Shown: positions 57,032 to 64,000 of the stretch, one piece after another
Position numbering within the stretch: the stretch's first letter is position 1
How the letters are laid out: every line of letters begins with the position of its first letter
Origin: Constrictibacter sp. MBR-5
Lineage (GTDB): Bacteria > Pseudomonadota > Alphaproteobacteria > JAJUGE01
Assembly: GCF_040549485.1 (NCBI RefSeq)
Contig: NZ_JBEPTK010000009.1
Location: 62,001-126,000 of the forward strand
DNA length: 64,000 nucleotides
Reading direction: 5' to 3'
The notes under the pieces: generated by a model
Database searches by the model: none
What the model was told of the DNA's origin: nothing
Seen by the model: only the letters and a program-made list of their open reading frames with translations
Position numbers and translations under genes: made by a program

Positions 57032-58945
57032 ATGGCGCGCCAGGATCAGGTCGCAGACGAGGCCGAGCGTCCGGCTGTGCTGCTCGTCGGCGTCGATTCC
57101 CGAACCGCCGGTTCGATCGCCGCCGCCCTGGCGGCAAGCGACCATGCTGGGATGCCGATACGCGCGGTCGACACGCCGGCGGAGGTCCAGGGCGCCAGAA
57201 CCGGGCAGGATATCCGCATCGTCGTCGTGGGCACCGGCGGTGACGCGGCTTCGGCCCTTCTTGCGGTGCGGGGAGTCGCTGCCGCCCTGCCCGATGCTAT
57301 CGTCTTCGCGATGGGACCCGCCATCCCGGATGCCCTGGCGAGCGATCTGATCCATGCGGGGGCCGAGGACTATCTCGCCCAAGACGATGCCACGATCCGC
57401 GCCTTGCCGCGCATCTTCACCTACACGACGAAGCGGCGGCGCGTGAACGCGCAGGTCAGCCGCCTGTCGGCGCAGCGCGCCCACGTCGAGGCACTTCTGT
57501 CGACCACCTTCGAGCTGTCGGCCACGCCGATGGCACTGTCGGAGGAGGATGGTACCGTCCTCGTCGTCAACGGCGCCTTCACGGAAACCTTCGGCCCGAC
57601 GGCGCGCGCCGCGGCGGGGCGGCGACTGGGCCGGGACCTGTTCCCCGCCCTCGCCGCGACGGCGACCGACGAAGCCGCACCGCAGATCCTGCACGCCGAA
57701 GACGGACGTCCCATCGTCGCCGGCGTGCGGCGCGCGACGACGCCGATGGAACGCCGCAACATCGTCGCGTGGGCCTTCGTGCCGCAGACGGCGGATGACG
57801 CTGCCGCCGGAGAGAAACTGGCGGCGCTGATCGGCGAAGAACCGCGCCGGCTCGCCGCAGGACGGCTCCAGCTCGTGCGGATCGACACCGTGCGCAGCCA
57901 CTTCGGCGACCGGTGGGCGCGCTGGTCGGCGCGCGTCTACGAGATCGCGCTTCGCACGATTCGCGGCCGGCTCGACCGCGAGGACGTGATCTCGCGCAAC
58001 GTCCAGGGCGACTTCGTCATCTGCTTCGCGCGGCTCGACGGCGACAGCGCCTGGTTCAAGGCGCAGGCGATCCAACGCGAGATCGAGCGCCAGATCCTCG
58101 GCGAGGCGGCCGACGGTTCCATGGGCGCAGTTGTCGTCGAGACGCACGAGATCGAGTTGGCTCCGGACGATGCCGGATCGGGCATCGACGTCGGCGAGCT
58201 GATCGGCAGCAAGCTCGCCCAGGCGGCAGAACGGCTGCGGGCGGACGAGCAGGGGGTGCTGGCCGAGCTGTACGGCACCGCCCGCCTCGACATGCGGCGT
58301 GTGGAGACGGCCTCGGGAGAGCCGGCGCCGGTGCTGGTCGCCGAGTTCGACCGGCACACGCGCGCCGCCCTGGGCCGCCTCGCCCAGGTGACCGCCGACG
58401 CGGCGCAGCTCCTGGCCAATATCGACATGATGCTGCTCGGGCGCGTTTCGAACGCGATACCAAACCTGCTAACCAAACGGCCGGCACTGCTGATGGTCGC
58501 AACGATCCACGCCGCGACGCTGCAGTCACGTCCGACGCGGGACAGGCTCCTCGCCATCTGCCATCAGATGCCCGAGTCGCATCGGCGGGCGCTCATCCTG
58601 CGGGTCGAGGGCGTGCCGCCGGACATCCTGCCGAGCCGTGCGATGGAACTGCTGGCGCCGCTGCGCGCCCTGTCGCGCTTCCGCATCCTGGTGCTGGCGC
58701 GCGCCGATACGATGGGACTGCCATTGCGCGACTGCGGCGTCTCGCTCGTCGAGGTCGACTGCGGCGTTCTCGTCGAGACGTCGGAGCGCGAGCCGGCGCG
58801 GCAGGAGAAGCTGCTCGCGGATCTGCGGCGACAGCGCACCCACCTCGTGGTGGGACACGTCGCCGACAGGGCCGCGGCGGCGAAAGCGGCCGCCCTGGGC
58901 GCGCGCTTCCTGTCGTTCGACGGCCCGCCGGCGCCGGCAGCCTGA
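57032..58945 (+). CDS. Degenerate REC-PAS-GGDEF-EAL-like signalling protein
   Basis: A 637-residue protein I read as an inactive cyclic-di-GMP-type scaffold. Residues 14-130 resemble a receiver fold (PAVLLVGVDSRTAGS, AGAEDYLAQDD) without the usual phospho-Asp neighbourhood. Residues 150-250 look like a PAS domain. Residues 275-400 follow GGDEF topology (LQLVRIDTVRSHFGDRW, then DVISRNVQGDFVICF), with the signature changed to VQGDF at 324-328. From about 430 to the end the pattern is EAL-like (ILRVEGVPPDILPS, FRILVLARADT, ETSEREPARQEKLLADL), lacking an EAL triplet. It may bind nucleotide or a partner rather than act as an enzyme. The domain reading is an inference from pattern. Confidence 0.5.
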   Translation: MARQDQVADEAERPAVLLVGVDSRTAGSIAAALAASDHAGMPIRAVDTPAEVQGARTGQDIRIVVVGTGGDAASALLAVRGVAAALPDAIVFAMGPAIPDALASDLIHAGAEDYLAQDDATIRALPRIFTYTTKRRRVNAQVSRLSAQRAHVEALLSTTFELSATPMALSEEDGTVLVVNGAFTETFGPTARAAAGRRLGRDLFPALAATATDEAAPQILHAEDGRPIVAGVRRATTPMERRNIVAWAFVPQTADDAAAGEKLAALIGEEPRRLAAGRLQLVRIDTVRSHFGDRWARWSARVYEIALRTIRGRLDREDVISRNVQGDFVICFARLDGDSAWFKAQAIQREIERQILGEAADGSMGAVVVETHEIELAPDDAGSGIDVGELIGSKLAQAAERLRADEQGVLAELYGTARLDMRRVETASGEPAPVLVAEFDRHTRAALGRLAQVTADAAQLLANIDMMLLGRVSNAIPNLLTKRPALLMVATIHAATLQSRPTRDRLLAICHQMPESHRRALILRVEGVPPDILPSRAMELLAPLRALSRFRILVLARADTMGLPLRDCGVSLVEVDCGVLVETSEREPARQEKLLADLRRQRTHLVVGHVADRAAAAKAAALGARFLSFDGPPAPAA

Positions 58946-58953
58946 AGAACCGG

Positions 58954-59850
58954 CTAGGACGACCGGCTGCTCAGGGGACGCCCGGCCGCCGCCTCGTAGA
59001 CGCGGACCACTGAACTCGAATCGTCGCGGCCGAAGCCCATGCCGCGCGCCATGCGCATGAGGTTGTGGGTCTGCGCCCCCGCCGGCACCGGCACGTTCAG
59101 CTGGTCGGCGAGCTCGAGCGCCAGGTGCAGGTCCTTGTAGGCGAGGTCGAGGGCAAAGGCCGCCTCGAACTGCCCGGCCAGGGCGCGCTCGCCGAACTTC
59201 TGGAAGATGGCGCTGCCGCCGCTGCTGGTGCGGATGACCGTGGCCAGCTTCTCCAGGTCGATGCCGGCCGCCGCACCGAGCATCAGGCCTTCGGCGGCCG
59301 CCGCCATGTTGCAGAAGGCCATCATGTTGTTGACGAGCTTGGCGATCGAGCCGGCGCCGACCGCGCCCATGTGGATCGGGTTGGCGGCGAACGAGCGCAG
59401 CAGGGCCAGATGCGTCTCGTAGGCCGCCGGATCGCCGCCGACCATGACCGCGAGCGTGCCCGCCTCGGCGCCGACGACGCCGCCACTGACCGGTGCGTCG
59501 AGCATCGTCACGCCCCTCGCCTGCAGTGCTTCAGCGACCCGGCGCGCCTCCACAGGAGAGTTGGTGCTGAGGTCGAAATAGACGGTGCCGGGCCTGGCGC
59601 TCTCGCCGATGCCGCCCGCACCCAAAGCGACCGCGTCGACGTCCTTCGGCATCGGCAGGGAGGTGAAGACCACGTCCGCCTGCGCCACCAGTTCGGCGAT
59701 GCTGCCGGCGGCCTTGGCGCCCGCCTCGGTGCAGCGCGCGACCGCCGCGGCGCCGAGGTCGAAGACGATCACCTCGTGATTGGTGTTCTTCACGATGTTG
59801 CGGCACATGGGCCCGCCCATGTTGCCGACGCCGATGAACCCGACCTTCAT
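58954..59850 (-). CDS. 3-hydroxyisobutyrate-dehydrogenase-like NAD(P) oxidoreductase
   Basis: A 298-residue beta-hydroxyacid dehydrogenase. The dinucleotide site is [12 protein letters not shown], the family signature [22 protein letters not shown] lies at about 118-138, and the catalytic Lys171 is in [10 protein letters not shown]. Members act on 3-hydroxyisobutyrate (valine breakdown) or tartronate semialdehyde. No valine-pathway genes are adjacent, so the substrate is open. Convergent with the degenerate signalling gene. Confidence 0.88.
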   Translation of the reverse strand: MKVGFIGVGNMGGPMCRNIVKNTNHEVIVFDLGAAAVARCTEAGAKAAGSIAELVAQADVVFTSLPMPKDVDAVALGAGGIGESARPGTVYFDLSTNSPVEARRVAEALQARGVTMLDAPVSGGVVGAEAGTLAVMVGGDPAAYETHLALLRSFAANPIHMGAVGAGSIAKLVNNMMAFCNMAAAAEGLMLGAAAGIDLEKLATVIRTSSGGSAIFQKFGERALAGQFEAAFALDLAYKDLHLALELADQLNVPVPAGAQTHNLMRMARGMGFGRDDSSSVVRVYEAAAGRPLSSRSS

Positions 59851-59971
59851 GACACCCCTCCGAATCGCGCGAGCGCCGGCACGTCGTTCGTGCGTGCCGG
59901 TCGCTCCATCGCCCGAACCTTCCTCCGACGGCGGTCCGCGCACAAGAGCGGGTGCGACCGATCCGCAGGGT

Positions 59972-60406
59972 TCAGCCGGAGAGCGGCCGCACGGCGCTCA
60001 GGATCCAGCTGCGGTCGCGGAAGGAGACGAAGACTTCCTCCTGGCCGAGCACGCGCCCGAGTTCCGCGGCGAGTTCGTTGAGCAGGTCGGTCACCGTGGC
60101 GTCGTCCAGTTCCGCGGCGTAGAGCGGGATCGCCTCGCCGGTGAAGATGGCGACCGGCTCGCGGTCGCTGCCCGCCTCCCCCTCGCGCTGCGGCCACGCA
60201 TAGACGACCTCGCCCTTGGTGAACATGCCGGAGAGGAAGGGCTCACCGCGCGCCGACCGGTCGGTCATCCAGCGGTGCGCGGCGCGGACGGCCTCCTCGA
60301 TGTCGTAGATCCGGCCTTCGCGGGTGTAGCCCTCGCGCAGGCCGAGGGTGATGCGGAAGGCGCGGCGCGGCCCTTCCGACTGCGGCACGATTTCGTAGCG
60401 GGCCAT
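59972..60406 (-). CDS. Hypothetical cytoplasmic protein
   Basis: A 144-residue soluble protein with no family I recognise. It starts MARYEIVPQSEGPRRAF, has a central EEAVRAAHRWMTDRSARGEPFLSG and ends VFVSFRDRSWILSAVRPLSG. The alternation of strands and helices suggests a small alpha/beta fold. ATG 60406 follows GAGAGG at good spacing. It follows the MFS transporter gene on the same strand by 13 bases, so they are likely co-transcribed. Confidence 0.6.
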   Translation of the reverse strand: MARYEIVPQSEGPRRAFRITLGLREGYTREGRIYDIEEAVRAAHRWMTDRSARGEPFLSGMFTKGEVVYAWPQREGEAGSDREPVAIFTGEAIPLYAAELDDATVTDLLNELAAELGRVLGQEEVFVSFRDRSWILSAVRPLSG

Positions 60407-60419
60407 GGGCAACCTCTCC

Positions 60420-61730
60420 CTACGGTGCGTTGCCGGGAGTATCGACGCCCCAGAGATGCGCGCGCCAGTGCAGGCCGATCGCCAGGGTCAGCAGCAGGCC
60501 GAGCACCGCGTAGCAGCTGGCCGTCGCGGCGAAGCCGAAGCCGGCGATCATCGGGCCGGCCACCAGCAGGCCGACCGGCAGCCCGTAGACCGCGAGCATG
60601 CGCAGGCCCATGACGCGGCCGCGGATGCGCGGCGGCGCGCCCTTCACCAGCATGACCGACATGGGAACCATGCAGAGGCTCTGCATGAAGCCGGCGACCA
60701 TGAGCACGGCGACACCGGCGATGGCCGTCTGCGTCTGCGCGAAGACGAGCAGCAGCAGGTACCAGACGACGGCGAAGACGATCATCATCCGGGCGGGACG
60801 GATCGCGGCGGCGGTCCGCGATAGGGTGATCGAGCCGACGAGCCCGCCGGACGCGAAGCCCGCCACCAGATAGCCGAGCCAGGTCTGGTCGGCGCCGTAG
60901 ACGTCGCGCGCCACATAGGGCAGCAGGCCTCCGCTGAGCGGAAACGCCGTCATGTTGACCAGGAAGGCGAGGCTCATCGCGGCCAGGAGGTGCGGCGTCG
61001 ACCAGACCGAGGCGGCGGCCTCGGTGAGGTCGCGCAGCGGCGAGGACCGTCCCACCGAGGGCGCCGCCGCGCCGTCGTCGCCGCCGCGCCCGGCGACGCC
61101 GAGGGTCAGCAGGAAGCTGGTCGCGTAGAGGGTCGTGATCATCGCATAGGCCGCCGCCATGCCGAGCGTCGCGACGAGGCCGGCACCCGCAAGGGCGCCC
61201 GCGACGCGCGCCGAGTCGGCGGTCGTGCGCGAAATGCTCATCGCCCCCATCAGGCCGCCGGGCGGGATCGTCGCACCGATCAGCGCGTTGCGCATGACGA
61301 GGTCGGACGGCCGCACCAGCCCCACCAGGGTGGCGATGACGAAGACGATCGGCGGTGCGAGGGCGTCGAACGTCGCGAGCAGGGTCAGGGTCGCGGCGAA
61401 GATCGCGTAGGACGCGCGCATCACGCACAGGAGGTTGCGATGGCCGATCCGGTCGCCGACCAGACCGAACACCGGCGCCACCAGCGTCCCGCCGAACTGC
61501 AGCGACGCGAAGACCGTCAGCAGGAGCACCGATTCCGTCGCGACCAGCACGTACCAGCCGAGGATGATCGTCTCCATCTCCTGAGCCCAGGATGTCGAGA
61601 GATCGGCGGGCCACTGGAACCGGAAGCTGCGCACGGCGAACGGCGCCAGCAGCTTCGCACGTGGCTTCGCGCTCAATCCCGGTACCGCTGCATCGTCCGC
61701 CCCTTGCGCTTTTCTGTCCGCCGTCCCCAC
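60420..61730 (-). CDS. MFS family transporter
   Basis: A protein of about 436 residues with 12 likely membrane helices, of the MFS_3/enterobactin-exporter-like type: SFRFQWPADLSTSWAQEMETIILGWYVL, FGLVGDRIGHRNLL (motif A after TM2) and a second-half GFASGGLVGSITLSR. It is probably a drug or siderophore exporter at the inner membrane. Start choice is unsure: GTG 61730 gives a short soluble leader, while TTG 61676 starts close to the first conserved segment. Neither has a strong ribosome site. Confidence 0.8.
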   Translation of the reverse strand: MGTADRKAQGADDAAVPGLSAKPRAKLLAPFAVRSFRFQWPADLSTSWAQEMETIILGWYVLVATESVLLLTVFASLQFGGTLVAPVFGLVGDRIGHRNLLCVMRASYAIFAATLTLLATFDALAPPIVFVIATLVGLVRPSDLVMRNALIGATIPPGGLMGAMSISRTTADSARVAGALAGAGLVATLGMAAAYAMITTLYATSFLLTLGVAGRGGDDGAAAPSVGRSSPLRDLTEAAASVWSTPHLLAAMSLAFLVNMTAFPLSGGLLPYVARDVYGADQTWLGYLVAGFASGGLVGSITLSRTAAAIRPARMMIVFAVVWYLLLLVFAQTQTAIAGVAVLMVAGFMQSLCMVPMSVMLVKGAPPRIRGRVMGLRMLAVYGLPVGLLVAGPMIAGFGFAATASCYAVLGLLLTLAIGLHWRAHLWGVDTPGNAP

Positions 61731-61813
61731 CCGGTTGCAAGAGCTTCGCGGCGGTTCCCGGCCCATAATCGCCGGTGGCGGCCGGCGGCGCCACAGGGCT
61801 CCGCGGCGCGGGT

Positions 61814-62635
61814 TCAGCGCGATGGGTGCCGGTCCTCGATCCGTTGCAGCGCCTCCACCATCGCGGCGCCGAAGGCCGGCATCGCGTAGAGATCGTTGTG
61901 GCCGGCGCCGGGGACCGTCAGGTCGAGCACCAGATCGCGGATGACCGGCCGCAGCGCCGCCGTGCGCCGGGGCGGCACGATCCCGTCCCGCTCGGCCGCG
62001 ATCACCGCCGTCGGCGCGTCGACCTCCCGCAGAAGCGCGGCGGTCGGCATGCGATGGCGCAGCAGCCATTTGACCGGCAGCCACGGATAGAGGTCGGCCG
62101 CCACGGCGGCCAGCGAATCGAATGGGCTGACCAGGATCAGTCCGTCGAGCCGGCGGCTGCGCGCGACTTCGGCCGCGACCCCGGTACCGATGCTGAAGCC
62201 GACGGCGACGACGCGCGCCGGTGCGGCGCCGACGGCCTGGTCATACAGCAGCGGTGCGTCGGCGAGCAGCGCGGCGGCACTCGGCCGCCCGTCGCTCGGC
62301 GGATAGCCGCGATAGTGGAATGCGACCGCCTCGGCCTCCGGGAACAGCCCGTGCAGATAGAGCGCCACGCTCTCCGCATTCCAGGCGTTGCCGCCGAATC
62401 CCAGCAGGACGAGCCGATCACCGTCCGTCTCCCGTACCGGCGGGATGCGCACGCCGTGCAGCCGCGTCCCGTCCGCGGCGCTAGCCTCCAGCCGCTGGGC
62501 CGCGGCGGGCAGCAGCGGCCCCGATGCGGCGGCGAGGCGCGTCGGGAACAGGAGCCATGTCTGTGCGCCGTACATGACGGCGACGACGACGACATAGGCG
62601 ACGACGAGGATCAGCGCGAGTTTCGCGAACCACAT
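61814..62635 (-). CDS. membrane-anchored alpha/beta hydrolase (BEM46/YfhR-like)
   Basis: A 273-residue protein with an N-terminal membrane anchor (WFAKLALILVVAYVVVVAVMYG) and an alpha/beta hydrolase domain. Ser in AVGFSIGTGVAAEVA is the nucleophile. VSPFDSLAAVAADLYPWLPVKWLLRHRM and the Asp/His regions AAERDGIVPP and GAGHNDLYAM agree with the BEM46/YfhR-type family. Its catalytic pocket should face the periplasm. Divergent from the nitroreductase gene. Substrate unknown. Confidence 0.83.
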   Translation of the reverse strand: MWFAKLALILVVAYVVVVAVMYGAQTWLLFPTRLAAASGPLLPAAAQRLEASAADGTRLHGVRIPPVRETDGDRLVLLGFGGNAWNAESVALYLHGLFPEAEAVAFHYRGYPPSDGRPSAAALLADAPLLYDQAVGAAPARVVAVGFSIGTGVAAEVARSRRLDGLILVSPFDSLAAVAADLYPWLPVKWLLRHRMPTAALLREVDAPTAVIAAERDGIVPPRRTAALRPVIRDLVLDLTVPGAGHNDLYAMPAFGAAMVEALQRIEDRHPSR

Positions 62636-62743
62636 GCCGGCCGTCCCGTGTTTCCTCGCCCTGTCGTCCGTGGCCCTGGGCATTGCGCGTTCCGGACGAT
62701 GAGTGGAGCATGGGCGCAGAACAAGCCGAAGCCGGAGGATGCA

Positions 62744-63400
62744 ATGGCCGACGATCTGGACCTCTCCGATACCGACGTCTTTACCATCCTCCATACGACG
62801 CGCGCCATGCGGCGCCTGAAGCCCGATCCCGTGCCGGACGAGCTGATCCACAAGATCCTGCGCGCCGGCATCGCCGCCGCGAACGGCGGCAACACCCAGC
62901 GCTGGCGGTTCCTGGTCGTGAAGGACCCGGAGATCAAGAAGGCGGTGCAGGTGCACTACAAGCGCGCCTTCGACGAGATCATCGGGCCGCGCTACGCCTC
63001 CAGCGCGCCGCCGCCGGGCTCGACCGCGGAGAAGTATCATCGCCAGCACGCTGCGGTGGAGTATCTGACGGACCATTTCCACGAGGCGCCGGTCTGGATC
63101 GTCGCCTGCCAGGTCGACGGCGACGCGCCGCCCAACCGCACCTCCGGCGCGTCGATCTATCCGGCGGTGCAGAACATGCTGCTCGCGGCGCGCGCCCTTG
63201 GGCTGGGTGCCACGCTGACGACACGCCACCTGCTGTTCGAGAAGGAATCCGAGGCGGCGCTGGGATTGCCGGACGGGGTGCATTCCTACGCGATCGTCCC
63301 GATCGGCTGGCCGATGGGCCGGTTCGGGCCGGTCGGCCGTGGGGCGCTCAGCGAGTTCGTCTACCAGGATCGCTGGGGCGAGCCGCTTCCCGGCATCTGA
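62744..63400 (+). CDS. nitroreductase family protein
   Basis: A 218-residue FMN-dependent nitroreductase-like enzyme: VFTILHTTRAMRRLKPDPVPDELIHKILRAGIAAANGGNTQRWRFLVVKD is the classic FMN-phosphate start, with ASIYPAVQNMLLAARALGLGATLTT in the second half and a conserved IGWPMGRFGP tail. It probably reduces quinone- or nitro-type substrates using NAD(P)H. GGAGG precedes ATG 62744 by the right spacing. It is followed 20 bases later by an acyl-CoA dehydrogenase. Confidence 0.88.
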   Translation: MADDLDLSDTDVFTILHTTRAMRRLKPDPVPDELIHKILRAGIAAANGGNTQRWRFLVVKDPEIKKAVQVHYKRAFDEIIGPRYASSAPPPGSTAEKYHRQHAAVEYLTDHFHEAPVWIVACQVDGDAPPNRTSGASIYPAVQNMLLAARALGLGATLTTRHLLFEKESEAALGLPDGVHSYAIVPIGWPMGRFGPVGRGALSEFVYQDRWGEPLPGI

Positions 63401-63420
63401 GCCGCACGGGGGGCCGCCGA

Positions 63421-64000
63421 TGGACCTCGCCTTCTCGCCGGAAGAGTGCGCCTTCGCCGAAGAGGTGCGCGCCTTCGTCCGGTCGGACCTGCCCGACGAC
63501 CTACGGGCACGCTGGGCCGAGACCGCCAACGTGCTGTTCGCCTCGCGCAGCGATACCGCCCGCTGGACGAAGATCCTGCACGCCCGCGGCTGGTCCGCGC
63601 CCAACTGGCCGCGCGAGCATGGCGGACCAGGGTGGAGTGTGGCGCAGCGCTTCCTGTTCGACACCGAAATGGCTTTGGGCGGGGCGCCGCCGCTGCAGAA
63701 CCAGGGCCTGAAGATGATCGGGCCGGTGCTGATGGCGTTCGGCACGCCGGAGCAGCAGCGCCGTTTCCTGCCGCGCATCGCCGCCGCCGACGACTATTGG
63801 TGCCAGGGCTATTCCGAGCCCGGCTCCGGCTCGGACCTGGCGAGCCTGAACATGCGCGCCGTGCCCGACGGCGACGACTATGTCGTCAACGGCTCCAAGA
63901 TCTGGACCACCTGCGCGCACGAAGCCGACTGGATCTTCTGCCTGGTGCGGACCGACGCCGGCGGCCGCAAGCAGGAGGGCATCACCTTCCTGCTGATCGA
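63421..64000 (+). CDS. acyl-CoA dehydrogenase, partial (runs off the right edge)
   Basis: The first 193 residues are present: MDLAFSPEECAFAEEVRAFVRSDL, then PREHGGPGWSVAQRFLF, and the flavin loop WCQGYSEPGSGSDLASLN, followed by GSKIWTTCAHEADWIF. It matches the N-terminal and middle domains of ACADs, like the one at 55629. It is likely co-transcribed with the nitroreductase 20 bases upstream. Substrate unknown. Confidence 0.88.

Overview
This 64 kb window is GC-rich bacterial chromosome. Gene content points to an alphaproteobacterium, probably Rhodospirillales-like. The pointers are a split glycine decarboxylase (gcvPA/gcvPB) behind a tandem glycine riboswitch, a 2,2-dialkylglycine decarboxylase, a full CtrA-type box (TTAA-N7-TTAAC), a PAS_5-type orphan, a BTLCP-type lipoprotein, many acyl-CoA dehydrogenases and LLM-class flavin enzymes, and the CATTGCG...CGCAATG and TGTCATCC...GGATGACA dispersed palindromes common in that class. 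I found no rRNA, tRNA, CRISPR array, intact prophage or insertion sequence.

Layout. 1-5.2 kb: a polyprenyl-linked sugar-transfer cluster (GtrA-like flippase fragment, methyltransferase, YfhO-like membrane enzyme, GT2 transferase) with a divergent ChbG/HpnK deacetylase. 5.3-14.1 kb: choline-type BCCT transporter, LLM oxidoreductase, PAS histidine kinase, an amidase with a 60-residue GatC/AtzG-like partner, dialkylglycine decarboxylase and an acyl-CoA dehydrogenase. 14.4-18.2 kb: cysteine-free TenA and a TctCBA tricarboxylate transporter. 18.6-20.7 kb: a ZnuD-like TonB receptor with a metal-binding loop and a Zur-like palindrome on its promoter. 21.0-24.3 kb: accessory stretch holding an orphan terminase-small-subunit-like gene between two repeats, a class V PLP enzyme, and a compact AT-rich two-gene module (RHH-RAMA protein plus HicA-like mini-protein) under a 10-bp-phased direct-repeat array. 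24.5-37.2 kb: hydantoinase A/B pair, MipA/OmpV porin, LLM enzyme, basic-tailed dienelactone-hydrolase-like lipoprotein, PepF, acyl-CoA ligase and a membrane stress trio (DUF883/holin-X/DUF3618 type). Much of this segment has less GC-biased codon use than its flanks. 37.2-43.3 kb: threonine aldolase and the riboswitch-controlled gcvT-gcvH-gcvPA-gcvPB operon. 43.3-53.3 kb: lipid-kinase-like protein, PAS protein, LLM enzyme, Sua5, secreted proteins, Gph, GlmU-GlmS and an HSL-type esterase. 53.4-64 kb: TetR-like regulator, VOC protein, paired acyl-CoA dehydrogenases, a degenerate REC-PAS-GGDEF-EAL protein, a 3-hydroxyisobutyrate-dehydrogenase-like enzyme, MFS transporter, hydrolase, nitroreductase and a dehydrogenase running off the right edge.

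Functional themes are one-carbon and glycine metabolism (glycine cleavage plus threonine aldolase, which makes glycine), amino-sugar supply (GlmU plus GlmS), fatty-acyl and xenobiotic catabolism, and envelope modification. The best candidate for an undescribed system is the RHH-RAMA/HicA-like module at 23441-24316. Its operator array, coupled (ATGA) translation and domain pairing suggest a self-regulated toxin-antitoxin-like or modified-DNA-sensing unit. That function is inference only.
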